Of a stretch of 64,000 bases of DNA, positions 54,106 through 64,000 are shown in pieces. The notes beneath the pieces were generated by a model, which saw only the letters and a program-made list of their open reading frames with translations, made no database searches and was not told where the DNA came from. The position numbers were made by a program, and so were the translations under genes. Origin of the DNA: Agapanthus africanus (lineage: Eukaryota > Streptophyta > Magnoliopsida > Asparagales > Amaryllidaceae). Position 1 is the first letter of the stretch, and each line of letters begins with the position of its first letter. The stretch lies in assembly GCA_030015575.1 (NCBI GenBank), contig CM057340.1, positions 748,161,632 through 748,225,631 on the forward strand, written 5' to 3'.

Positions 54106-57100
54106 CGTAATACCCAGTTCTTTGTGTACACCACTAACCATATTCTTCATATTAATTATTTAGAAAATCTATGTATTTTATTAATAATTATTTTATTTCC
54201 GTTAAACCCCCTTTAAACACCAAACCCAAACTCTATTTCATCGTATTTTTACCTCCCATTTTTCCAAGCCCGTTTCCCTTTTAATCCAACTCCAGCCCCT
54301 GCTCCTAACCCAAACCCAAACCTTATCTCTTTTATTCTCTTAGCCCATGCCCCAATTTCCTCAGCCCAGCAGAATAAGGAAAACACAATTCATTAACCAT
54401 TTCTCCCCAAATTAATTCCCTAAGCCCAACTGAAAGTTGGAACTAAATATTGATACAAACCCAGCCCAACATCCTTTATTCCCAAATGAATTAATCTTAA
54501 CAATACCCCAGCTCATCCTCTTTGTTTCCCATTTTTATTGTAATACTCGGCCCAACCCATCTTCTTTATTTCCCTTTTTCACTCGGCCCGGCCCAAACCC
54601 CCAAACCCCTATCTTTAACCCAACCCGTCTTCACCCGCCCCCGACCCGACCCGCTTCAAACCTCTCTTCCCCACTTCATCTTTCCCGCTCCTTTTATCTT
54701 CTTCCTCTGCGCGCCTCCCTCGTCGCAACCCACGTCGCCCACGACCACGTTCATGCAAGCCCCACGACCGCGAGCCACTCGATCCCTCGCCCCCTTTCTC
54801 CTCTCTCCAACTCCCTCCCTCATCATTCTTGCTCTCAAATCTCACTGCACACCACCACTCCCACACCCACTGCACCTCGCTCAACCCTCGCCGACGACGA
54901 GGAAGACCTCGACTCTCCCCTTCCTTCCTTCCTCCTCCTCCATCGACAGAGCTCCTTCACTACCCCATTCCCTTCACCCACCGAGCTCCTTGTCTCCACC
55001 CTCCTTCAGCCGCCACCAACCTCACATGCACCCGACCACGGCCACCGCCTGCACCCCGACGCCAACGAGTCCCCACCACTTCGTCGACTCCTATACACCC
55101 TCAGCATCATCCCCTTCATCAAACCCAAGCCCCACTGCTCCCCTTCTCTAAAACCACCAACTCCAACGCACTCCGAACCCCACTGCTTCCCGTCGCCGGA
55201 GCGACGCTGCCGACCATCGGCGACCCTAGCGCACTCATAGAGATCAACAGAGCACCACATCTGCTTCCAGTGACCACGAGTTGTTCCCCGGACAACTCCG
55301 ACACGCTCAAGCCAAGATCGGGACTTTTTCCACTGTTGTGCCGTGCCGGAATCATTGTTGCCGTGCCACGCGTGTGTCATTGCCGCTACCGTGCATCACC
55401 AGAGCGTCTCCAGGCAAGTACCCTACTTGCTACATGCTATATTATTTCCGTTATAAATCAAACCGCATCAATTCCATGTGTGCGATTCATGAAAACCTTA
55501 TATAACATAAGTGTTCGACACAAGATCTGAATGAAAACCTTTCCTTAATTTGATGGAACTTGTTTGTATATTGTGGCCTGTCTAGCAATGAACCTTTTGT
55601 AGAAATTTCACTGAAAAATATGACTGTTAACCACTTAAACGAACACCCCCAATTACACCCGTAATAGCTGGGAATTTCCCGCACCTGGAAATTGTTAAAA
55701 TCACAATCAATATGTGCATATCGATATGAGGCGTTCGAGGGCTCAAATCGAAGCTGACTCGACGACCTGTAACCCTGTACAAGTTCTTAATTATTTCTGT
55801 ACTGAAATTGTGGAGAGACTTGGTTCGGAGAGCGGCTCTGGACTGCAGTCCAGAGCAACTCTGGTTATTGTTTTCTGTCCCGTAATGTTTACTACTTTAT
55901 TTCCTGAACCCGTATGTTGAGGAACCCTACACCTTATTGAAGATGAATCTATTAAATAAATAACACAAGTGATTTCACCCCATTTCATCGTCGTTTACTG
56001 TTTAAAATGCAATTTAAAAGATCGGGACGTATAGCAGTCCCAAACAGAACCAGAACTGATACCCTAGTGTTGAATAGTGCATAACTCCTGACGTACAGAC
56101 GCGATTGAAAATCTGTCTATTGCGTTGAAAACCTTATTGAAAACCCTAAATTTTTTTCAACTGTAGTGTCACTAAATTCTGATCCCAACTGGGATTAAAA
56201 TGCGTTGCGAAACGGACTTCCGATTCTAAAACCGGATTTCCAGCAGTGCACGCTTAAAGTGAAATAGCCATATCTAGTGATCCTGAAACCCTATTGACAT
56301 GAAACTAAATTTGCTAGATAGATAATCAAATATACTACTTATCCCCTGTTCATTATTTCGCTAAATTTGGCATGTATGTTTTATGATAAATTATGCAAGT
56401 GGTAGGATACCGACACGTGACATCTTAATCATGCCTTACGTACTGTCTTATCATCACATCATATATATATGTCATTGCATTGGTAACCTAGTGATCATGT
56501 GCATTACCCAGTGTTAGGTATTAGTGGTGATTGTGGCAAGTACGTTAGTGTTTGTGCATGAATGGATACGTGAAAGTGACACGTACTTGTACACAATCAG
56601 TGGACCCTATTGTTCTATTGCATTGTCGACGTCTGTGGGACGTGTATAAGTGTGACTATAAGTGGTATGGGACACTTATGGAAGCACTTTTATGGGTGTC
56701 ACAGGTAAGGCACCAGACACTGTCCATTTATCTCGGGTATCAGTCGGGACGTGCTTGATGGAGATCCTGTCTCCAGTTCTCGCGCAGACTTGTCACGGAT
56801 CGACCGGTATTTGAGATTATGGTTGGCATTTGATGTAGACCACGGGGTGTGGGGTAGTTCGAGTGTGAGTTCAACAGAATCTCGGGAGTCCCATGCCGGC
56901 ATATATATGGAGATATATGGAGATTTACAGGGATATTACATGATTATTACCGTGAGTTATATTTTGGGCCCGTGGTCCCTTGCCCTTGGGTCCTACCCTT
57001 AGGTGGAGGACACTCACGAGTGGTTGACTCTCACACTTGGACTGACGATAGGCTTAGTGACCTGTACAGTGAGACCTAAAGACTGATAAGGATAGTGACA

Positions 57101-57605
57101 TTGACATGCATTACTTACTGTATTGACACACCTGACATACTATTTTACTGCTTTACTGTTCACCTGCTCTTTTAGACACCCGCATTGGCTACTTCATGTT
57201 CATATCTCTACTATCTTGATTTGCTGTTATGTATCCATTATTACTGTACGAGTCACCACTTGCACCTATGTATATATTGCTATCGTGTCGCTCTGACGAC
57301 CTGAGTATGCATGCTCAGAGTGAGAAGTGAACTTAGCTTGGACCAGGTCCCGACGTACCTCGAGGATATCGTGGACATCTCGATCAGCTACTCAGAGCTA
57401 TACCCTCTTAATCTCCTTCAGGTTAGTTCCTTGTATCTGTTTTGTTTCAGTCACTGTATTTCTCATTACCTGTGCGTTGTTGACTGATTACCACGTAAAC
57501 CTAGAAGCCGAAGTGTGACTACGGAGAGATATTACCTCGACCGTAGGAGCATGGCTGGCCTTGTCAACCCCTCGTATTCCGTATTTTGGGAAGCGGGGCG
57601 TGACA
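54106..57605 (+). repeat. Element C 5' LTR
   Basis: It starts CGTAATACCC (TG changed to CG) and ends GGGGCGTGACA. A CCCAAACC-type, C-rich leader at about 54590-55400 gives long Pro/Ser-rich ORFs (up to 267 codons) that are broken in the 3' LTR and look non-coding. Donor CAG|GCAAGTA at 55414, 22-bp palindrome at 55835-55856. Confidence 0.93.
55835..55856. repeat. 22-bp perfect palindrome
   Basis: GCTCTGGACTG followed by its exact reverse complement, about 420 bases after the donor. The second LTR has the same at 62169-62190. Confidence 0.95.
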
Positions 57606-57614
57606 TAGTTTTGT

Positions 57615-57630
57615 TGGTGTCAAAGCCAGG
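57615..57630 (+). promoter_or_regulatory. Mutated primer binding site of C
   Basis: TGGTGTCAAAGCCAGG differs at two bases from the B site TGGTATCAGAGCCAGG, both changes weakening tRNA pairing. Confidence 0.8.
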
Positions 57631-57916
57631 TTTTGCTTCGATTGGGATTGCAGTTCTGTGTAGTGTTTGACATTCTAAGACATCCTTCGGTCTGGATTGT
57701 AAAGTTGTTATGCTTAATCTTGATTCGCATAGTGTATTCGGCTATGCATTTTGATCTATCCGCTAGGGTTTGAGTGACTTGGAGTTCTACAGTTGATTTC
57801 CACTTGTAATAAATTTCATCACATCCGATATTCTCGATTCCTTGCTTAATCCATATTATGTTTTGATTCTTATAGCTTGTGTCGTATATCGTCCTCAAAA
57901 TTGTTGTTTCAGGACC

Positions 57917-58330
57917 ATGTTTTCCAACGATCCTTCCTCTATCTCCACTCCCCAGAATCAGACCGTAGAGATCCTGAATGCACTGCAAAGTCTGAAGGAA
58001 GCCCAGGAGCGAACAAACGACCTGTTAGCTGAAGGACTAAGAAGGCAGATGACTCAGGCACCAGCAGAAGCCTCCAATCGTAAAGGGATCCCCGTTAGAC
58101 GAGGAAATGAGGTGAAGATGAAGCGCCCACTTATTTCCCCGCGACAGAAGCAGCAGAAGACCCAACGTTGTGGGTACAGCAAGAAGCTAGGACACCTTCA
58201 GAGGGAGCGTCGCCGCGCCAAAGGGAAATGCCTGATTTGCGGATCCAGCGAACACTTTATCAATAGTTGCACTGAAAGGAAGGAGCTACAAGGAGGCTGT
58301 TCGTCCACACCCTCCACTTCGGCTAAGTGA
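57917..58330 (+). CDS. Mini-Gag of element C (open frame)
   Basis: 137 codons, start chosen by conservation with B and by the splice site four bases upstream. The helix (ILNALQSLKEAQERTNDLLA) and linker (NRKGIPVRR) are kept. The first knuckle is broken: C-x2-C became CGYS and the last Cys became Arg (HLQRERR). The second knuckle, CLICGSSEHFINSC, is intact. The capsid domain is absent. An upstream in-frame ATG at 57842 lies in the predicted intron. The open frame may be chance survival. Confidence 0.7.
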   Translation: MFSNDPSSISTPQNQTVEILNALQSLKEAQERTNDLLAEGLRRQMTQAPAEASNRKGIPVRRGNEVKMKRPLISPRQKQQKTQRCGYSKKLGHLQRERRRAKGKCLICGSSEHFINSCTERKELQGGCSSTPSTSAK

Positions 58331-58716
58331 TGGTTATTTAGTAGTTCGACCTTCGAGGATAGTGCGAACCCCGCGCAGGATTCAACTCGCGAGACAGGAA
58401 TGTGGCAGTCCAGAAATCAAAGAAGAATTATCACGTTTTGTACTTTCAATAAAAATGTTGTCACTCCTTTGTAAATATTCCTTTCGTTTGAAATCTTGTA
58501 TCCGTCGAACTTTTAGCTGAATGCAATAAAACTCTGAGTTATGATGTATGTACTGTTCTCTTGCTTCTCACTTTATTCTATACTATTCATTGCATTAGCA
58601 TCTTTACATTTTAATTTTCCGTCCTTGCCTCCAGCAAATCCTCTCTGTGCCACTGTATCCTTGGATATCTTCTTAACGTGCCCCACTGTCTGATCACGAC
58701 TCTCTCTTTTCAGGTC

Positions 58717-59115
58717 ATGGCCCACTTTGGAGAAGCGCCACATCTAGATGAGGACACACGGTCGTGCGTTTCCTCGGACTACATGCTGGTAATATCAGAT
58801 GACAAGATTAACGGCCCGCAGGATATTTTCGGAAACAGCGATTCCGAGGGTGAGGGATTCGCAGCCCCAGAAGTTAACTTCATCAGCGACTCGTACGATG
58901 AAGAAGAGGACCTCGGGGAAGACCCATTAGAGGAAGATTCCGAGGATGACCCGATAGAAGAAAATCCAGTGGAAGGAAACCCTATGGAAGGGAATCCGGA
59001 AGAAGAGAATCACAGTAAAACAGACCTCGATGAAGAAGCTCTAGTCAAGATGGAAGGACCAGAAGAACAAGACCCCGCGGCAGAAGAACCTCCGATGGCG
59101 ATCCCTGCGAGGTGA
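58717..59115 (+). pseudogene. Acidic ORF2 of element C (shortened)
   Basis: 132 codons from the MAH start at 58717, three bases after the AG of CTCTCTCTTTTCAG. It matches B ORF2 along its whole length: HLDEDTRSCVSSDYM, INGPQDIFGNSDSEGEG, then the acidic EENPVEGNP region. A TGA at 59113-59115 replaces a CGC codon, and the conserved tail YGNGRPYLSARAYRNL continues in frame beyond it. Differences from B are many but the frame is kept without indel disruption, suggesting past selection on the protein. Confidence 0.7.
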
Positions 59116-60437
59116 TATGGAAATGGACGCCCCTATCTGAGCGCGCGAGCCTACCGTAACCTGATGAACCTCCGCAACCGCGACGGACGTGATTTAGCTT
59201 TCGTCTCCTCTAGCCAAATAAAATCTGTTATAGTTTAGGGCTATCTTTTCGTCATGGATGCCTTGTTTGGACTTTTATGAAACGAGATAAATTGCTGAGT
59301 TCGCTAATCTTTCGATCTTCTTGGTTCACTTGATGCTTGATTGTTTCCCATCTACATTTATTTTCCTCCTGAGATCCCTGACTGTCCACCCCTACTCCTT
59401 GTGCTGTGTTGACTCTCGCTTAGATTAAACAGTACCGCACCCCGATCTTTTGAGTGGGCCATCCTTTGTCCTTCGTATGTGCCTCGTTTGAGATCCTTCT
59501 GGAAGGGAAATTGATAGTGAAATTTCCGAGTCGCTAACCCTTCAGATGTTTGATTCGCGTGATGTATCGACTGTTTCCTTCCCCTCCTGAGGTTCATCAC
59601 TGTTCACCCTTACTTTCCGTGCTGACCCGACCCTAATCTCTTTGACCTTCAGTCTAAAGCCGTCACACTCCGACCTTTTGAGTGAGCCATACTCCATTAT
59701 AACCCCTACCCTAGCTAGCCCTATACATTTTTGTGCTATTTTCCTATTACCCTAATTATATTTAGGGACATCGTTATTCGAAAATTTAGTTTTCATTATT
59801 TTATGTCCATCGAAAAGTGCATGTTATTAACTATTTCCGTTTTATGCATTTTAAGTACACTACTAATCTCCCATTATTTTCGACAGCACAACCATATATT
59901 ACACATATTATTTTATGCTATGTTTCTTATTTGCACCATGTGGATTTTCTAAGTTACTTTAAGATTTGTTTTTCCTTTTTTTGATCGATACATTACACTA
60001 GGGTGTTTTAACCTATCGACAAATCCTTCACCATTTTAATATTGTTACTTTAGTTTTCTCGGGTATTATACTTATAGGTTGCTATTATAGATAGTTATGT
60101 CTGATGCTATTATCTTAGCTGTGCTGGTTCGATATATATATGTATACATACATTTTGGGTTTCAATTTTATCGAGCACGCCTCGAATATTATTGTTCATT
60201 ATTGTTATTCTCGTATACATGTAGTTTGCCCCTATGATTGAGTCTGCCTTGTACTTACTTAGATCTACCCTTTCTTACGTTAGTTTTATACATATACAGA
60301 CCTTCAAAATTCTTCTATCTGACCTTTTTGTAAACCACTATACACTAGTGTTCGATGTAGTAGCTTTTCTCTTATGATTTTATAGCTTATCGTTTCTTTT
60401 AAATTTCGAGAACGATATTTTTGTAAGGGTGGTATGA
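59116..60437 (+). other. 3' untranslated region of C
   Basis: The first ~70 bases still encode the conserved ORF2 tail after the stop. The rest is T-rich and aligns with B 3' sequence with many small indels. The PPT-side hairpin is decayed (TTTCGAGAACGATA) before GTAAGGGTGGTATGA. Confidence 0.7.
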
Positions 60438-63400
60438 TATAATACCCAGTTCTTTGTGTACACTACTAACCATATTCTTCATATTAATTATTTAGAAAAT
60501 TTATGTATTTTATTTATAATTATTTTATTTCCGTTAAACCCCCTTTAAACACCAAACCCAAACTCTATTTCATCGTATTTTTACCTCCCATTTTTCCAAG
60601 CCCGTTTCCCATTTAATCCAACTCCAGCCCATGCTCCTAACCCAAACCAAACCTTATCTCTTTTATTCCCTTAGCCCGTGCCCCAATTTCCTCAGCCCAG
60701 CCGAATAAGGAAAACACAATTCATTAACTATTTCTCCCCAAATTAATTCCCCAAGCCCAACTGAAAGTTGGAACTAAATATTGATACAAACCCAGCCCAA
60801 CATCCTTTATTCCCAAATGAATTAATCTTAACAATACCCCAGCCCATCTTCTTTGTTTCCCATTTTTACTGTAATACTCGGCCCAACCCATCTTCTTTAT
60901 TTCCCTTTTTCACTCGGCCCGGCCCAAACCCCCTAACCCCTATCTCTAACCCAACCCGTCTTCACCCGCCCCCGACCTGACCCGCTTCAAACCTCTCTCT
61001 TCCCTACTTCATCTTTCCCGCTCCTTTTATCTTCTTCCTCCGCACGCCACCCTCGTCGCAACCCACGTCGCCCATGACCACGTTCATGCAAGCCCCACGA
61101 CCGTGAGCCTCTCGATCCCTCGCCCCTTTTCTCCTCTCTCCAACTCCCTCCCTCATCATTCTCGCTCTCAAATCTCACTGCACACCACCACTCCCACACC
61201 CACTGCACCTCGCTCAACCCTCGCCGACGACGAGGAAGACCTCGACTCTCCCCTTCCTTCCTTCCTCCTCCTCCATCGACAGAGCTCCTTCACTACCCCA
61301 TTCCCTTCACCCACTGAGCTCCTTGTCTCCACCCTCCTTCAGCCGCCACCAACTTCGCCTGCACCCGACGCCGGCCACCGCCTGCACCCCGACGCCAACG
61401 AGTCTCCACCACTTCATCGACTCCTATACACCCTTAGCATCATCCCCTTCATCAAACCCAAGCCCCACTACTCCCCTTCTCTAAAACCACCAACTCTAAC
61501 ACACTCCGAACCCTACTGCTGCCCGTCGCCGGAGCGACGCTGCCGACCATCGGCGACCCCAGTGCACCCATAGAGATCCACAGAGCACCACCTCTGCTTC
61601 CAGTGACCACGAGTCGTTCGCCGGACAACTCCGACACGCTCGAGCTAAGATCGGGACTTTTTCCACTGTTGTGTCGTGCCGGAATCATCGTTGTCGTACC
61701 GCACGTATGTCGTTGCCGCTGCCGTGCATCGCCAGAGCATCTCCAGGCAAGTACCCTACTTGCTACATGCTATATTATTTCCGTTATAAATCAAACCACA
61801 TCAATTCCCTGTGTGCGATTCATGAAAATCTTATATAACATAAGTGTTCGACACAAGATCTGAATGAAAACCTTTCCTTAATTTGATGGAACTTGTTTGC
61901 ATATTGTGGCCCGTCTGGCAATGAACCTTGTGTAGAAATTTCACTGAAAAATATGACTGTTAACCACTTAAACGAACACCCCCAATTACACCCGTAATAG
62001 CTGGGAATTTCCCGCACCTGGAAATTGTTAAAATCACAATAAATTATGTGCATATCGATATAAGGCGTTCGAGGGCTCAAATCGAATACGAATCAATGAT
62101 CTGTAACCCTGTACAAGTTCATAATTATTTCTGTACTGAAATTGTGGCGAGACTTGGTTCGGAGAGCGGCTCTGGACTGCAGTCCAGAGCAACTCTGGTT
62201 ATTGTTTTCTGTCCCGTAATGTTTACTACTTTGTTTCCTGAACCCGTATGTTGTGGAACCCTATACCTTATTGAAGATGAATCTGTTAAATAAATAACAC
62301 AAGTGATTTCACCCCGTTTCATCATTGTTTACTATTTAAAATGCAATTTAAACAATCGGGACGTATAGCAGTCCCAAACAGAACCAGAACTGATACCCTA
62401 GTGTTGAATAGTGCATAACTCCTGACGTATAGATGTGATTGAGAATCCGTCTATTGCGTTGAAAATACTATTGAAAACCCTAAATTTCGTTCAACTGTAG
62501 CATCACTAAATTCTGATCCCAACTAGGATTAAAATGCGTTGCGAAACGGACTTCCGATTCTGAAACCGGATTTCCAGCAGTGCACGCTTAAAGTGAAATA
62601 TCTAGTGATCCTGAAACCCGATTGACGTGAAACCAAATTTGCTGGATAGATAATCAAATATAATACTTATCCCCTGTTCATTATTTCGCCAAATTTGGCA
62701 TGTATGTTTTATGATAAATTATGCAAGTGGTAGGATACCGACACGTGACATCTTAATCACGCCTTACATACTGTCTTCTCATCACATCATATATATATGT
62801 CATTGCATTGGTAACCTAGTGATCATGTGCATTACCCAGTGTTAGGTATTAGTGGTGATTGTGGCAAGTACGTTAGTGTTTGTGCATGAATGGATAAGTG
62901 AAAGTGACACGTACTTGAACACAATCAGTGGACCCTATTGTTCTATTGCATTGTCGACGTCTGTGGGACGTGTATAAGTGTGACTATAAGTGGTATGGGA
63001 CACTTATGGAAGCACTTGTATGGGTGTCACAGGTAAGGCACCAGACACTATCCATTTATCTCAGGTATCAGTCAGGACGTGCTTGATGGAGATCCTGTCT
63101 CCAGTTCTCGCGTAGACTTGTCACGGACCGACCGGTATTTGAGGGTATGGTTGGCGTTTGATGTAGACCACGGGGTGTGGGGTAGTTCGAGTGTGAGTTC
63201 AACAGAATCTCGGGAGTCCCATGCCGGCATATATATATGGAGATATATGGAGATTTACAGGAATATTACATGATTATTACCGTGAGTTATATTTTGGGCC
63301 CGTGGTCCCTTGCCCTTGGGTGGAGGACACTCACGAGTGGTTGACTCTCACACTTGGACTGAAGATAGGCTTAGTGACCTGTACAGTGATACCTAGAGAC

Positions 63401-63922
63401 TGATAGGGATAGTGACATTGACATGCATTACTTACAGTATTGACACACCTGACATTCTATTTTACTGCTTTACTGTTCACCTGCTCTTTTAGACACCCGC
63501 ATTGGCTACTTCATGTTCATATCTCTACTATCTTGATTTACTGTTATGCATCCATCATTACTGTACGAGTCACCACTTGCACCTATGTATATATTGCTAT
63601 CGTGTCGCTCTGACGACCTGAGTATGCATGCTCAGAGTGAGAAGTGGACTTAGCTTGGACCAGGTCCCGACGTACCTCGAGGATATCGCGGACATCTCGA
63701 TCAGCTACTCAGAGCTATACCCTCTTAATCTCCTTCAGGTTAGTTCCTTGTATCTGTTTTGTTTCAGTTACTGTATTTCTCATTACCTGTGCGTTGTTTA
63801 CTGATTACCACGTAAACCTAGAACTCGAAGTGTGACTACGGAGAGATATTACTTCGACCGTAGGAGCATGGCTGGCCTTGTTAACCCCTCGTATTCCGTA
63901 TTTTGGGAAGCGGGGCATGACA
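60438..63922 (+). repeat. Element C 3' LTR
   Basis: It starts TATAATACCC and ends GGGGCATGACA, followed by ATATC. Close to the 5' LTR, with scattered substitutions and indels, including one of 15-20 bp near 63320. Donor at 61747, palindrome at 62169-62190. Confidence 0.93.
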
Positions 63923-63927
63923 ATATC

Positions 63928-64000
63928 AGGTCACGTGACCCCACGTGACCCCTGAGAAGTGCTCAGCACTTATAAAAGAGAGAAAGGGAATAAACCCTAT
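63928..64000 (+). promoter_or_regulatory. Core promoter right of C: G-box pair, hairpin, TATA
   Basis: The sequence split by C resumes here. A G-box pair (63932 and 63942) is followed by the inverted repeat AAGTGC-TCA-GCACTT (63957-63971) and a TATAAAAG box at 63971-63978. Transcription would run out of the window to the right. Confidence 0.6.

Larger units (their letters stand above)
55414..57912 (+). other. Predicted leader intron of element C
   Basis: The donor CTCCAG|GCAAGTACCC lies in the hairpin GCAAGTA-CCC-TACTTGC. The acceptor TTGTTGTTTCAG ends at 57912, four bases before the ATG at 57917. Layout and distances match element B. Confidence 0.55.
54106..63922 (+). mobile_element. Element C: non-autonomous relative of B
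   Basis: A single LTR-internal-LTR copy of 9.8 kb with perfect target duplications ATATC (54101-54105 and 63923-63927). LTRs are about 3.5 kb. The internal region (57606-60437) has the same order as B: primer site, mini-Gag, acidic ORF2, untranslated region, polypurine tract. U3 does not align with that of B beyond the first bases (GTAATACCCAGT). The donor, palindrome, U5 block and ORFs do align, so C and B look like families that exchanged or diverged in promoters. Confidence 0.94.

Noticed and set aside
54437..55240. 267-codon Pro/Ser-rich ORF in the C 5' LTR
   Set aside because: Low-complexity C-rich leader. The equivalent frame in the 3' LTR (60768 onward) is broken, and several frames are open at once, as expected from composition.
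54829..55530. 233-codon ORF overlapping the C leader
   Set aside because: Another frame of the same C-rich DNA, continuing past the predicted donor into LTR sequence. Not supported.

Overview
The window is plant nuclear DNA, almost certainly from a flowering plant. It consists almost entirely of nested LTR retrotransposons plus a few short retroposons. The coding remnants belong to Ty3/Gypsy chromoviruses (Tekay-like), Tat-like Ty3 elements and Ty1/Copia elements (SIRE-like and Angela-like). I found no convincing host gene, tRNA, rRNA or CRISPR. Positions and motifs were read by eye; lineage names rest on motif resemblance, not on a search.

Layout. 1-3801: old intergenic DNA with a TTG-tailed SINE end, a GC-rich Tat-like LTR fragment, a complete SINE-like insertion with a 17-bp target duplication, and a 558-bp tandem duplication. 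3807-14803: element A, a Tekay-type Ty3 element with ~3.1-kb LTRs, a broken gag-pol and a perfect GATAT target duplication. 15300-24600: element D, a decayed plus-strand SIRE-like Copia, split at 20656-24378 by a minus-strand solo LTR of Tekay-like type. 24601-27727, 35249-36309 and 50914 to about 52400: pieces of element E, a minus-strand Angela-like Copia. E is split twice. The first split is a Tat-like gag-only element (TR-GAG) at 27733-35248 (target duplication ATCAC). The second is element B at 36310-50913 (target duplication CTTTG). 52991-54105 and 63928-64000: promoter and leader of another LTR-like element, split by element C at 54106-63922 (target duplication ATATC).

The most interesting material is in B and C, two related non-autonomous families apparently derived from a Tekay chromovirus. 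Each has a mini-Gag (two CCHC knuckles, no capsid domain) and a second, strongly acidic ORF of unknown function. B is a tandem LTR-internal-LTR-internal-LTR array inside one target duplication.

Across A, B and C the sequence suggests a shared leader-splicing design. A GC-type 5' splice site (GCAAGT) lies in the LTR inside a short hairpin, and a 3' splice site ends four bases before the gag start codon. In B and C another 3' splice site precedes the acidic ORF. The predicted intron contains the primer binding site and, in B and C, a 20-22 bp palindrome. This resembles retroviral logic, in which spliced RNA is translated and unspliced RNA is dimerised, packaged and reverse transcribed. This interpretation is inference, but it is specific and testable with RNA data.
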